From Pseudomonas tumuqii (GTDB lineage Bacteria; Pseudomonadota; Gammaproteobacteria; Pseudomonadales; Pseudomonadaceae): 64,000 nt of DNA. Location of the stretch: positions 124,001 to 188,000 of the forward strand of contig NZ_JAAOJA010000008.1 of the NCBI RefSeq assembly GCF_013184545.1. Direction: 5' to 3'. The stretch's first letter is position 1. The number at the start of each line of letters is the position of its first letter. The notes below the pieces were generated by a model that was given only the letters and a program-made list of their open reading frames with translations, made no database searches and was not told the DNA's origin. Both the position numbers and the translations under genes were made by a program. This document shows positions 36,698-44,432 of the stretch, in pieces.

Positions 36698-37693
36698 TCA
36701 TTGCCAGGAACGGTGGTAGGCGCCCAGCGTGGTCTGGCTGCCCTCGGACAAGCTGTCCAGTGCACTGCGCCACTGCGGCTGCACCGTGAAATTCTGCGGC
36801 GCACGGGCGTAGGCATCCAGCGCCGAGCGCCAGACCCGGGTGACCTGCTCGACATAGGCCGGGCTGCGCTGGCGCCCCTCGATTTTCACCGCGCTCACGC
36901 CGATCGCGGCGAGCTGCGGGATCAGGTCGAGGGTGTTCAGGCTGGTCGGCTCTTCCAGGGCATGGAAGCGCTGCCCGCCAACCAGGAAGCGGCCCTTGCA
37001 CAGGGTCGGGTAACCGGCCGACTCATCCTTGCCATAGCGGTCGATCAGCACGCCATTGAGGCGCGAGCTGAGCCCCTCGGCATCTTCCTGCCAGCGCACC
37101 GCCTTGGCCGGCGAACAGACGCCGCACAGGTTGGGCGATTCGCCGGTGAGATAGGAGGACAGATGGCAGCGGCCCTCGGCCATGATGCACAGGCTACCGA
37201 AGGCGAACACCTCGATCGGCACCGGACTCTTCTCCGCCACCTGGCGCACCTGGGCCAGCGACAGCACCCGCGGCAGCACCGCGCGACGGATGCCGTAGCG
37301 CTGCTGATAGAGCGCCAGTGCGGCGGCATTGGTCGCCGAGCCCTGCACCGACAGGTGCAGGTTGAGGCCGGGATGACGGCGACTGGCATAGGCCAGCACC
37401 CCCGGATCGGCGGCGATCAGCGCATCCACCCCCAGCGCCGCGGCCTGGTCGACCGCACGCTGCCAGCGGGCCCAGCCATCCGGCTGGGCATAGGTATTGA
37501 CCGCGATATAAAGCTGCCGGCCCTGCTCACGGATCAGCTGCAGGCCGCTTTCCAATTGCTTGTCGTCGAGGTTCAAGCCCGAGAAATGGCGGGCATTGGT
37601 GTCATCGCGAAAACCGACATAGACGGCGTCGGCGCCCTGCCGAACCGCGGCCTTGAGGGCAGGCAAGCTGCCTGCGGGACAAACCAGTTGCAT
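36698..37693 (-). CDS. ubiU: UbiU, iron-sulfur subunit of oxygen-independent ubiquinone hydroxylation
   Basis: U32-family protein of 331 residues, partner of UbiV. Cluster cysteines C169, C176, C193 and C232 coincide with those mapped in E. coli UbiU. The N-terminus reads MQLVCPAGSLPALKAAVRQG, typical of the family, and AAGGAG stands 6-7 bases ahead of ATG 37693. It is first in the ubiUVT operon. An ANR/DNR box is about 60 bp upstream and a weak NarL-like pair lies between. Supplying quinone without oxygen fits the respiratory genes around it. Confidence 0.95.
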   Translation of the reverse strand: MQLVCPAGSLPALKAAVRQGADAVYVGFRDDTNARHFSGLNLDDKQLESGLQLIREQGRQLYIAVNTYAQPDGWARWQRAVDQAAALGVDALIAADPGVLAYASRRHPGLNLHLSVQGSATNAAALALYQQRYGIRRAVLPRVLSLAQVRQVAEKSPVPIEVFAFGSLCIMAEGRCHLSSYLTGESPNLCGVCSPAKAVRWQEDAEGLSSRLNGVLIDRYGKDESAGYPTLCKGRFLVGGQRFHALEEPTSLNTLDLIPQLAAIGVSAVKIEGRQRSPAYVEQVTRVWRSALDAYARAPQNFTVQPQWRSALDSLSEGSQTTLGAYHRSWQ

Positions 37694-37721
37694 GAAAACT
37701 CCTTCCGGGCGGAATACTGTC

Positions 37722-37737
37722 GGGCACTTTAGGGGTT
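37722..37737 (-). promoter_or_regulatory. weak NarL-like site upstream of ubiU
   Basis: GGGCACT TT AGGGGTT: the right heptamer inverted is AACCCCT (6 of 7), the left only 3 of 7. It is listed because it shares the GCACTTTAG core with the other copies. Confidence 0.35.
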
Positions 37738-37753
37738 GGCTCTGGGCGAAGCC

Positions 37754-37767
37754 TTGATCGCGGTCAA
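37754..37767 (-). promoter_or_regulatory. ANR/DNR (FNR-type) box upstream of ubiU
   Basis: TTGAT CGCG GTCAA, one mismatch from the FNR-family consensus, 61 bp before the ubiU ATG. It supports anaerobic induction of ubiUVT. Confidence 0.82.
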
Positions 37768-37861
37768 CAAGCCTCGACACGCCAGGCCTACGGTTGAACT
37801 ATTGCCATATCGCCTGATTTGCGGAGCGGCCGAGCGTCTACGCTGTCGCGCAGCCTACTGT

Positions 37862-37947
37862 GTAGGAGCCAGCTTGCTGGCGATGCTTTTGATCTGCAGA
37901 TATCGCCGGATCGCCGGGACGCCGGACCGCAGCAAGCTGGCTCCTAC
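37862..37947. repeat. palindromic repeat, family D
   Basis: GTAGGAGCCAGCTTGCTGGC at the left and AGCAAGCTGGCTCCTAC at the right are complementary. It ends 6 bases past the moeA stop codon. The other copy is at 7498. Confidence 0.8.
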
Positions 37948-37952
37948 GCCAC

Positions 37953-39185
37953 TTAATGCAGCAGCGCACTGAACGGCAGGTAGTCGAGCAGATCGCCCTC
38001 CTCCAGGGTCTGCCCCACCTCGACCAGCGCCAGGCCGTCGGCCCAGCAGGCCGAGGTGAGCATGGCCGAGCCCTGCTGCGGGTGCCGGCACACGCGCAAC
38101 TGGCCGTCCTGCTGTTCCAGCCGGGCACGCAGGTACTGGCGGCGGCCGTTGGCCTTGCGCCAGGCGAATCCGGCCGGCAGGCGCAGCGGTTGCGGCACTA
38201 CGTCCTGGCAGCCCTGGGCGCGCAGCAGAAAGGGCCGCGCCACCACCAGCGCGGTGATCAAGGCCGCCGCTGGATTGCCCGGCAAACCGATCCAGGGTTT
38301 GCCGCCCACTTCACCGAAGGCCAGCGGCTTGCCCGGCTGGATCGCCAGGCGCCACAGGTGCAACTCGCCCAGCTCGCGGATCGCCTGCTTGAGGTGATCC
38401 TCCTCGCCGACCGACACCCCGCCGGAGGTGATCAGCATGTCCCACTCCGAAGCCGCCAGGCTCAGGGCGTCGCGGCTGGCCGCCAGTTCGTCGGCCATGA
38501 TCTCGTAATCGTGGACTTCCAGGCCGAGGCTGCTCAGCACACCCGCCAGGCTGTAACGGTTGGCGTTGTAGATCTGTCCGGGCTGCAGCGCCTCACCCGG
38601 CTCGCGCAGCTCGTTGCCGCTACTCAGCAGGCCGACCCGCAGGCGCCGATAGACCGCCACCCGGTCGATGCCGAAGCTGGCCAGCAGGCCCAGTTCCTGG
38701 GGGCGCAGGCGCTGCCCGGCGCTCAGCACCTGAGTGCCGGCAGCCAGTTCCTCGCCACGCCGGCGCACATGCTCGCCGCCCTGTACCGGCGGCAGCCACA
38801 CCCGCCCCTCCTCGAGCCGGCATTGCTCCTGCATCACCACGCTGTCGGCGCCCGGCGGCAAGGGCGCGCCGGTGAAAATGCGCACCGCATGGCCAGCGGG
38901 CAGGGCCTGCGCCGCGGCATCGCCGGCCGCAATCCGCCCGGCCAGCGGCAGGCAACCACCCGCGGCCGGCAGATCGGCGGCGCGCAGGGCATAACCGTCC
39001 ATCGCACTGTTGTCCCAGGCCGGCACCTCGAACGGCGCATGCAGCGGCTCGGCCAGTACCCGACCGAGCGCCTGGCCCAGGGCTACCCGCTCCACGGGCG
39101 GCGGCGCCGGTGCGCGCGCCAGCAGTTCGTCGATGGCCTGGTCAACCGGGCGCAGGTTGTTGCCGTCGCAGCCGCAGGCGCTCAT
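37953..39185 (-). CDS. moeA: MoeA, molybdopterin molybdotransferase
   Basis: Inserts molybdate into adenylylated molybdopterin. The 410-residue protein has the MoeA domain order: N-terminal segment with PAWDNSAMDGYALR (about residue 55), central MPT-binding fold with GDEL-like SSGNEL and ITSGGVSVGEEDHLKQ, PGKP loop in QPGKPLAFG, and a C-terminal beta domain. The N-terminus is unusual in starting MSACGCDGNN. ATG 39185 overlaps the moaB stop by four bases. It is probably co-transcribed with moaB and supplies cofactor for NarG. Confidence 0.95.
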   Translation of the reverse strand: MSACGCDGNNLRPVDQAIDELLARAPAPPPVERVALGQALGRVLAEPLHAPFEVPAWDNSAMDGYALRAADLPAAGGCLPLAGRIAAGDAAAQALPAGHAVRIFTGAPLPPGADSVVMQEQCRLEEGRVWLPPVQGGEHVRRRGEELAAGTQVLSAGQRLRPQELGLLASFGIDRVAVYRRLRVGLLSSGNELREPGEALQPGQIYNANRYSLAGVLSSLGLEVHDYEIMADELAASRDALSLAASEWDMLITSGGVSVGEEDHLKQAIRELGELHLWRLAIQPGKPLAFGEVGGKPWIGLPGNPAAALITALVVARPFLLRAQGCQDVVPQPLRLPAGFAWRKANGRRQYLRARLEQQDGQLRVCRHPQQGSAMLTSACWADGLALVEVGQTLEEGDLLDYLPFSALLH

Positions 39186-39739
39186 GAGCGGGCTCCACAG
39201 CGCGCGGCTTGTGGCTGATCGGCCAGGCGTTTGAGATGGGCGACGAAGTTGCATGGCCCGGTGCGGCTGTCCAGTTGTTCGCGAAGGATCTTCTCCCAGG
39301 CCGTGCGGCAGGCGTTGGGCGAACCGGGCAGGCAGCAGACCAGCGCACCATTGCTGATCCCGGCCACCGCCCGCGACTGCAGGCTGGAGGTGCCGATTTC
39401 CGCCAACGAGACCTGGCGGAACAGTTCGCCGAAGCCATCGACCAGCTTGTCCAGCAAGGGCGCCACGGCTTGCGGGGTATTGTCCCGCGCGGTGAAACCG
39501 GTGCCGCCGGTGATCAGTATCACCTGCACCAGCGGGTCGGCGATCCAGGCACAGACCCGCGCGCGGATCTGCCAGATATCGTCGATTACCAGGGCCCGCT
39601 CGACCAGCGCGTGGCCGGCCGCCTCCAGCCCCTCGATCAGGGTCTGCCCCGAGGTATCGGTAGCCAGACTGCGGGTGTCGCTGACGGTCAGGACGGCGAT
39701 GCGTAATGCCTGAAAATCGGCGCTGGACAGATGAGCCAT
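39182..39739 (-). CDS. moaB: MoaB, molybdopterin adenylyltransferase-type protein
   Basis: A 185-residue MogA/MoaB-family protein that adenylylates molybdopterin or assists that step. The signature ITGGTGFTARDNTP and GSPNACRTAW are present. ATG 39739 follows AGGAGG by 9 bases. It leads the moaB-moeA pair; a NarL-type site lies 60 bp upstream. The same gene order beside ubiUVT is known in P. aeruginosa (moeA1-moaB1). Confidence 0.94.
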   Translation of the reverse strand: MAHLSSADFQALRIAVLTVSDTRSLATDTSGQTLIEGLEAAGHALVERALVIDDIWQIRARVCAWIADPLVQVILITGGTGFTARDNTPQAVAPLLDKLVDGFGELFRQVSLAEIGTSSLQSRAVAGISNGALVCCLPGSPNACRTAWEKILREQLDSRTGPCNFVAHLKRLADQPQAARCGARS

Positions 39740-39798
39740 GCTGGAAGCCTCCTTAGAATGTCTGGCCGCAGACTGCACCGCTACTTTGGTACAGCCCA

Positions 39799-39814
39799 TT
39801 CCTCGTTAGAGGTA
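39799..39814 (-). promoter_or_regulatory. NarL-type site upstream of moaB
   Basis: TTCCTCG TT AGAGGTA: perfect right heptamer when inverted, left 5 of 7, 60 bp before the moaB start. It would link cofactor synthesis to nitrate. Confidence 0.6.
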
Positions 39815-39889
39815 TGCCCCAGGGAGCAGAACCCCTTGCGCCGGCCTAAAACCCTTATGGCCTGGGGCTTGCAGACGCCCTTGCAGCGA

Positions 39890-39907
39890 CTGCGACCCAG
39901 GGTCGCA
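39890..39907. repeat. short palindrome between moaB and the HemN-like gene
   Basis: CTGCGACC-CA-GGGTCGCAG type inverted repeat in the 184-bp gap. It could be the tail hairpin of the HemN-like transcript, but no T-run follows on the minus strand. Confidence 0.5.
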
Positions 39908-39923
39908 GGTGTCTTGTGCACGA

Positions 39924-41282
39924 CTAAACCGCCCGGGAAACGGATTGCACGCGCGGCGCCCCGCTGTAGCGATCGAACAACCGGCACACCGAGTGCACCA
40001 GCAAACGCCCGGCGGGAAGAATGGCGACGGACGCCTCGTCGAACCTGATCAGACCGTCGCGCTGCATCTGCGCCAGGGCCGGCCAGGCATCGGCGAAATA
40101 CTCGCGAAACACCAGGCCGAAGCGCGCCTCGATGCGCCGCATATCCAGGCCGAAGTCACAGATCAGGCGCTCGATCACCTCGCCGCGCAGACGGTCGTCA
40201 GGCCCGCAGCGAAAGCCGCGCCAGCTGGCCAGCTGGCCCCTGTCGAGCTGGGCCTGATAGCCCTGAAGATCGCGACTGTTCTGCACGTACAGGCCGTCGA
40301 TCTGGCTGATGGCCGCGACGCCCAGGCCGATATGGTCGCAGTCCGCGTGCCGGCTGAAGCCCAGGCAATTGCGCTGCAAACTGGCGTTCTCCTGAGCGAT
40401 GACCAGATCGTCGTCCGCCAGGGCGAACAAGCCCATGCCGACATAGCGATAGCCCGCCAGGCTGAGCTGCTCGACGCAATGCCGTTGCATGGCCAGCTTG
40501 TCCTCCCGCTCGCACAGGCCACTTGCGGCAAACCGCCCCAGCGGCCGATAGCGCTGCGGCGGATCGGCATAGTCGAAGACCGTCACCCGATTCGGCTGCA
40601 GCTCGATGATGGCTGCCACCTTGCGTGCGAAACTTGCCCGGGTTTGCCAGGCACGGCCGTAGCCGATATCGATATTCACCGAGCGGTAGTTGAGCGCGCG
40701 GGCAGCATCGATCAACGAGCGGATTTGCCGCGGATCCTGCCAGGCCAGCGCTGCGCCACTGACTGCAGCGATATCAGGCACGCCGATACTGACGTGGTTG
40801 AAGCCCAGCTCGCGCAGCCGGCCCATGGTCGCCCAATCCGAATGGGGCAACTGGATATCGATGCCGTAGTCGCCCTCGTCGTAATCGAGAAAATTGCAGC
40901 GTTGGCGCAGATGATCGATCAGCCTGTGTAGCTGCTCGGCGCTGGGCGTACTGCCGCCGGCCAGGTGAAACTGCAAGACGCGCTGCTGCGCCCCCAGGTG
41001 GCAACTGATGGTGTCGATCTCCCGCTCCAGGCGCTCCAGGTAGGCGGCGAAGACGCTTGGCGAACAACTCGCACGCTGCTGGCCGAAGGCGCGGTTGATC
41101 GGCAACTGCACAGCCAGCGATAGCGCACGCTGGGCCTGCCGACTGCCACGCAAGGCGCGCAGCAGATCCAGCGAGCCGATACCGCGATGAAAGGCGGTGG
41201 TATCGGGATAGCAGCTATGGCTGACATCGCCATGGGCGTAGCGGCCGAGCAGCTTGCTGTCCCAGCTGATGGATTCACGCAT
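39924..41282 (-). CDS. HemN-like protein without radical-SAM cysteines
   Basis: A 452-residue protein that aligns with HemN of this same window almost end to end (for example ELGFNHVSIGV, GYRYVGMGLFALADDDLVIA, SRHADCDHIGLGV, FGLVFREYFADAW). The cluster motif is destroyed: where HemN has FCQSLCYYCACN, this protein has INRAFGQQRASC, so C65, C69, C72 and C74 correspond to N63, G67, R70 and S72. The SAM loop GGGTP is AGGST. It therefore cannot be a radical-SAM enzyme of the usual kind. The frame is intact, GGGGAGA precedes ATG 41282, and an ANR/DNR box is 59 bp upstream, so it is expressed as an anaerobic gene. A tetrapyrrole-binding or regulatory role is possible but unproven. Confidence 0.88.
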   Translation of the reverse strand: MRESISWDSKLLGRYAHGDVSHSCYPDTTAFHRGIGSLDLLRALRGSRQAQRALSLAVQLPINRAFGQQRASCSPSVFAAYLERLEREIDTISCHLGAQQRVLQFHLAGGSTPSAEQLHRLIDHLRQRCNFLDYDEGDYGIDIQLPHSDWATMGRLRELGFNHVSIGVPDIAAVSGAALAWQDPRQIRSLIDAARALNYRSVNIDIGYGRAWQTRASFARKVAAIIELQPNRVTVFDYADPPQRYRPLGRFAASGLCEREDKLAMQRHCVEQLSLAGYRYVGMGLFALADDDLVIAQENASLQRNCLGFSRHADCDHIGLGVAAISQIDGLYVQNSRDLQGYQAQLDRGQLASWRGFRCGPDDRLRGEVIERLICDFGLDMRRIEARFGLVFREYFADAWPALAQMQRDGLIRFDEASVAILPAGRLLVHSVCRLFDRYSGAPRVQSVSRAV

Positions 41283-41340
41283 CTGGCTCTCCCCCGTATG
41301 ACCACGAACGACAGTGTCGGGGTATTGCCGGGAAACCTCA

Positions 41341-41354
41341 TTGACCTGAGTCAA
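41341..41354 (-). promoter_or_regulatory. ANR/DNR (FNR-type) box upstream of the HemN-like gene
   Basis: TTGAC CTGA GTCAA, a symmetrical FNR-family box 59 bp before the start at 41282. Confidence 0.82.
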
Positions 41355-41411
41355 CCTCGGAGAAAAGCCGCGTGCCTGCGACTATCCGCTTCGCTCAAGC
41401 CATCCCAGCGC

Positions 41412-41477
41412 GCAGCCCGGATGCAATCCGCGGGCATTCGCCAGGCGCCAGATTTCCCCGGATTGCATCCGGGCTAC
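41412..41477. repeat. REP-like palindrome, family A
   Basis: GCAGCCCGGATGCAATCCG with the complement CCCGGATTGCATCCGGGCTAC, in the gap between norR and the HemN-like gene. Confidence 0.8.
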
Positions 41478-41530
41478 GCGGCAACAGACGTCGCGTCGGA
41501 AGGGCCTTGGCCGCGGTGGCGCCTGGCCAA

Positions 41531-43060
41531 TCACTTCAAGCGCAGACGCCGCGCCAGTTTGTGCAGGTTGCTCGGGTCGAGTTCGAGCAGGCGCGCCGCG
41601 CTGGCCCAGTTATCGGCGCATGACTCTAGGGCTTGCAGGATGCTCTGACGCTGACAGGCTTCGACTGCCTCGCGCATCGAGCAGGCGGCGGGTACGGGCG
41701 CGTCCTGCTGCTCCAGCGGCTCGCTGGCGCCAGGCCGACGCACCCCGTTGTCGAGGTCGAGCAGGTCGGGTTCCAGGGTCAGAATCTGCGTGCGGCTGGC
41801 ACCGCGACTGAGCAACTTGAGGGCCGCGCGGCTGATCACATGCTCCAGTTCACGCACATTGCCCGGCCACGCATAGGCCAGCAAGGCGCGCTCCGCCGCG
41901 GGCGACAGACGCATGCTGCGCAAGCCCAGGCGAGCGCGATTGAGTTCGAGAAAGTGCCCGGCCAGCATCAACACATCGTTGCCGCGCTCGCGCAACGGCG
42001 GAATCGGCACCGGATACACCGACAGGCGGTGGTAGAGGTCCGCGCGGAAATGCCCGTCGCGAATGCTGTCCGGCAGGTGGCGGTTGGTCGCGGCGATGAT
42101 GCGCACGTCCACATGCAACGGCTTGTCCGCCCCCAGGCGCTGGATCTCGCCATTCTGCAGGGTGCGCAACAGCTTGGCCTGTACGCTGAGGGGCAACTCG
42201 CCCACCTCGTCGAGCAGCAGGGTGCCGCCATTGGCCGCATCGAAGCGTCCGGGGCGATCGGTGGTGGCGCCGGAAAAGGCGCCCTTGACGTGGCCGAACA
42301 GTTCGCTTTCGGCCAGCGACTCGGGCAGTGCCGCGCAGTTGACCTGAATCAGCGGCTTGTTGCGGCGCCGCGACAGACGATGCAAATGGCGGGCGAACAG
42401 TTCCTTGCCCACGCCGGTTTCGCCCAGCAACAGCACCGGCAACTCCGAGTCGGCCACCACCTCCAGCTCGCTCAGCAGCTGGTGGATGACCTGGCTATGG
42501 CCGAGGATTTCGCTTTCCTCGGTGACCAGGGCGGCCGTCTGCACATCGCTGCGGGCCAGGCGCAGGCTGCGGTTTTCCTGCTCCAGGCGAGTTACCCGCA
42601 CCGCCGCTTCGATCATCAGGGCATAGCGCTGCAGATCGCGCCGGGCGTTGCTGTCGAAGGTGCCGGCATGCAAGGCATCGAGCGTCAGGGCGCCCCACAG
42701 CTGGCCCTCGACGTACAGGCTCACGCCCATGCAGTCATGCACCGGCAAGGGCTCGCCGACATGCTCGTCGAGCAAGCCGTCGTACGGGTCCGGCAGGCGG
42801 CTGTCCGGTTCGAACCAGGTCGGCTCGCGGGCGGCCATGATCGCCGCCAGTCGCGGGTGTTGGGCGATCACGAAACGCCGGCCGAGCGCCTCATGCACCA
42901 GGCCCACGGCCGCCAGTGGACGCAGGCTGTCGCCATCCAGACGCAACAACCCCACCGCGCCACAATTGAAGTGCTCGCGCAGGGTATGCACCAGCCGCTG
43001 CAAGCGCACGGCATTGGGCAGTTCGGTGATCAGATCGGCGAGCAGACTGCTTTCCAGCAT
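41531..43060 (-). CDS. norR: NorR, NO-responsive sigma-54 activator
   Basis: Enhancer-binding protein that senses NO with a mononuclear iron in its GAF domain. In the 509-residue protein, residues about 20-165 are the GAF domain (HDCMGVSLYVEGQLWGALTLDAL). Residues about 188-420 are the AAA+ domain with Walker A LLGETGVGKE, the sigma-54 contact loop GAFSGA (Ser in place of the common Thr) and Walker B GGTLLLDEVG. The end is a Fis-type helix-turn-helix (NWASAARLLELDPSNLHKLARRL). AGGGTGG precedes ATG 43060. It is divergent from dnrN, with NorR-type sites and a sigma-54 promoter between them. Confidence 0.95.
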   Translation of the reverse strand: MLESSLLADLITELPNAVRLQRLVHTLREHFNCGAVGLLRLDGDSLRPLAAVGLVHEALGRRFVIAQHPRLAAIMAAREPTWFEPDSRLPDPYDGLLDEHVGEPLPVHDCMGVSLYVEGQLWGALTLDALHAGTFDSNARRDLQRYALMIEAAVRVTRLEQENRSLRLARSDVQTAALVTEESEILGHSQVIHQLLSELEVVADSELPVLLLGETGVGKELFARHLHRLSRRRNKPLIQVNCAALPESLAESELFGHVKGAFSGATTDRPGRFDAANGGTLLLDEVGELPLSVQAKLLRTLQNGEIQRLGADKPLHVDVRIIAATNRHLPDSIRDGHFRADLYHRLSVYPVPIPPLRERGNDVLMLAGHFLELNRARLGLRSMRLSPAAERALLAYAWPGNVRELEHVISRAALKLLSRGASRTQILTLEPDLLDLDNGVRRPGASEPLEQQDAPVPAACSMREAVEACQRQSILQALESCADNWASAARLLELDPSNLHKLARRLRLK

Positions 43061-43061
43061 G

Positions 43062-43116
43062 GTATTTACCACCCTAATTGGTCGATTGAACCCTAACAGA
43101 TCGGGGTTCGATCGAC
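43062..43116 (+). promoter_or_regulatory. cluster of NorR-type sites upstream of dnrN
   Basis: Three matches to GT-N7-AC: 43062-43072, 43081-43091 (GTCGATTGAAC) and 43106-43116 (GTTCGATCGAC). The second and third are arms of an inverted repeat GGTCGATTGAACCC / GGGTTCGATCGACC. Three enhancer sites upstream of a sigma-54 promoter is the arrangement known for NorR in E. coli. The first match is the weakest. Confidence 0.75.
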
Positions 43117-43157
43117 CATGCGAACTATAAATACCTTTGTTTTCAAGCGCTCGATCC

Positions 43158-43173
43158 TGGCACGGGTGCTGCT
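43158..43173 (+). promoter_or_regulatory. sigma-54 promoter of dnrN
   Basis: TGGCACG-GGTG-CTGCT matches TGGCACG-N4-TTGCW with one mismatch and correct spacing of the GG and GC elements. It lies 45 bp upstream of the dnrN ATG and 41 bp downstream of the last NorR site. Confidence 0.85.
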
Positions 43174-43217
43174 ATTGACCTAGGAACTCCCATTGATCGA
43201 TGCACAAGGAAATCGCC

Positions 43218-43883
43218 ATGAGTACGACCCTTCTCGACCAGCCCCTAGGCAGCCTGGCCTGCGAGATTCCCGGTGCCACCCGGGTATTTCACGCCTTCAA
43301 TCTCGACTTCTGCTGCGGCGGTCACAAGAGCCTGCGCGAGGCGGCTGCCCTGCGCGGCATCGAGCCCGAAGAGGTCGCCGCCGAACTGGACAGCCTGCAG
43401 GCCCGGGGCGGCACACAGCTGGACTGGCGCACCGAACCCAGCGCACGCTTGATCGAGCATATCCTCAAGCGCTACCACGCCCGCCACCGCGAGCAACTGC
43501 CGGAACTGATCCGCCTGGCCCTCCGGGTGGAGCAGGTTCACGGTAACCGTGCCGATTGCCCGAACGGCCTGGCCGACCTGCTGCGCGACATGCAGCAGGA
43601 GCTGGAAAGCCACATGCTCAAGGAGGAGCAGATCCTCTTCCCCATGCTCCTGAGCGGTTACGCCAGACAGGCCAGTGCACCGATCTCGGTGATGCGCTTC
43701 GAGCACGACCACCATGGCCTGGCCCTGGAACGGATGGAAGCCCTGACCCATGGCATCACCCCGCCGGAAGACGCCTGCAACACCTGGCGCGCGCTGTACC
43801 GCGGGCTGAACGAATTGCACGATGACCTGATGCAGCACATCCACCTGGAAAACAACGTGTTGTTTATCGCCGACCAGGCTTAG
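43218..43883 (+). CDS. dnrN: DnrN / YtfE (Ric) di-iron protein for repair of NO-damaged iron-sulfur clusters
   Basis: A 221-residue cytoplasmic protein with an N-terminal ScdA_N domain (FHAFNLDFCCGGHKSLREAA) and a C-terminal hemerythrin-like di-iron domain. The domain's histidines are in HARHREQLPEL, ESHMLKEEQILFPML, RFEHDHHG and LHDDLMQHIHLENNVLF. AAGGA stands 7 bases before ATG 43218. It is divergent from norR and has its own sigma-54 promoter with NorR sites, so it should be induced by NO. Homologues are called DnrN, YtfE, ScdA or Ric. Confidence 0.94.
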   Translation: MSTTLLDQPLGSLACEIPGATRVFHAFNLDFCCGGHKSLREAAALRGIEPEEVAAELDSLQARGGTQLDWRTEPSARLIEHILKRYHARHREQLPELIRLALRVEQVHGNRADCPNGLADLLRDMQQELESHMLKEEQILFPMLLSGYARQASAPISVMRFEHDHHGLALERMEALTHGITPPEDACNTWRALYRGLNELHDDLMQHIHLENNVLFIADQA

Positions 43884-43947
43884 CCGCCTAGCCAATCAAT
43901 CGCCGGCATGCCGGCGATGTCCGCGTGTCCGCACAATCCGTGCAGCA

Positions 43948-44391
43948 TCACCAGCTCAGATAGAACATGCCCTTGGCCAACAGCACGATGCCGACCATAT
44001 GCACGAACAGGCTGACATGAATGATGCGCAGATAACGCGCATTCATGCGCTTGCTCCTGAACAGCCACATGGCGCTGAAAAAATGTCCGAGCACACTGGT
44101 GGCGAGCATGACTTTCAGGGTCAGCAGGGTATTGAAGGACGACGCCAGCGGCGCGGCCAGCGCCGGCAGATAACGTAGCCAGAGCATGCCGAGGCCGGCA
44201 CCGAACAGCGCCAGCAACACCCAGGGCATCAATTGCCGGGCACGCCGGCCGATGCCCTGTTCGATCAGGCGCATCGCCTCGACCGGCACATGCTTGCGCA
44301 CGCTTTCCAGGATCAGTACTTCGAAGAACACCGTGCCGATGAAGATCAGCGCGGCGAACAGATGGAGGATCAGCAGGATCGGATAAATCAT
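43948..44391 (-). CDS. CopD-like four-helix membrane protein (second paralogue)
   Basis: A 147-residue inner-membrane protein paralogous to the one at 7007-7447: the same four helices, LHLFAALIFIGTVFFEVLIL at the start and VGIVLLAKGMFYLSW at the end. Conserved histidines are again near helix 1 and helix 4 (IIHVSLFVHM). It follows nnrS by 41 bp on the same strand and is probably co-transcribed. NnrS-linked membrane proteins are thought to be heme or copper proteins; the exact role is unknown. Confidence 0.8.
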   Translation of the reverse strand: MIYPILLILHLFAALIFIGTVFFEVLILESVRKHVPVEAMRLIEQGIGRRARQLMPWVLLALFGAGLGMLWLRYLPALAAPLASSFNTLLTLKVMLATSVLGHFFSAMWLFRSKRMNARYLRIIHVSLFVHMVGIVLLAKGMFYLSW

Positions 44392-44432
44392 CGGCTACTC
44401 GGCAGGCAAGGCAACAGTAGGTACATCCGCAC

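Noticed and set aside
43884..43947. Terminator between dnrN and the CopD-like gene
   Set aside because: The 64-bp convergent gap has CGCCGGCATGCCGGCG as a palindrome but no adjacent T-run, so a terminator could not be supported.
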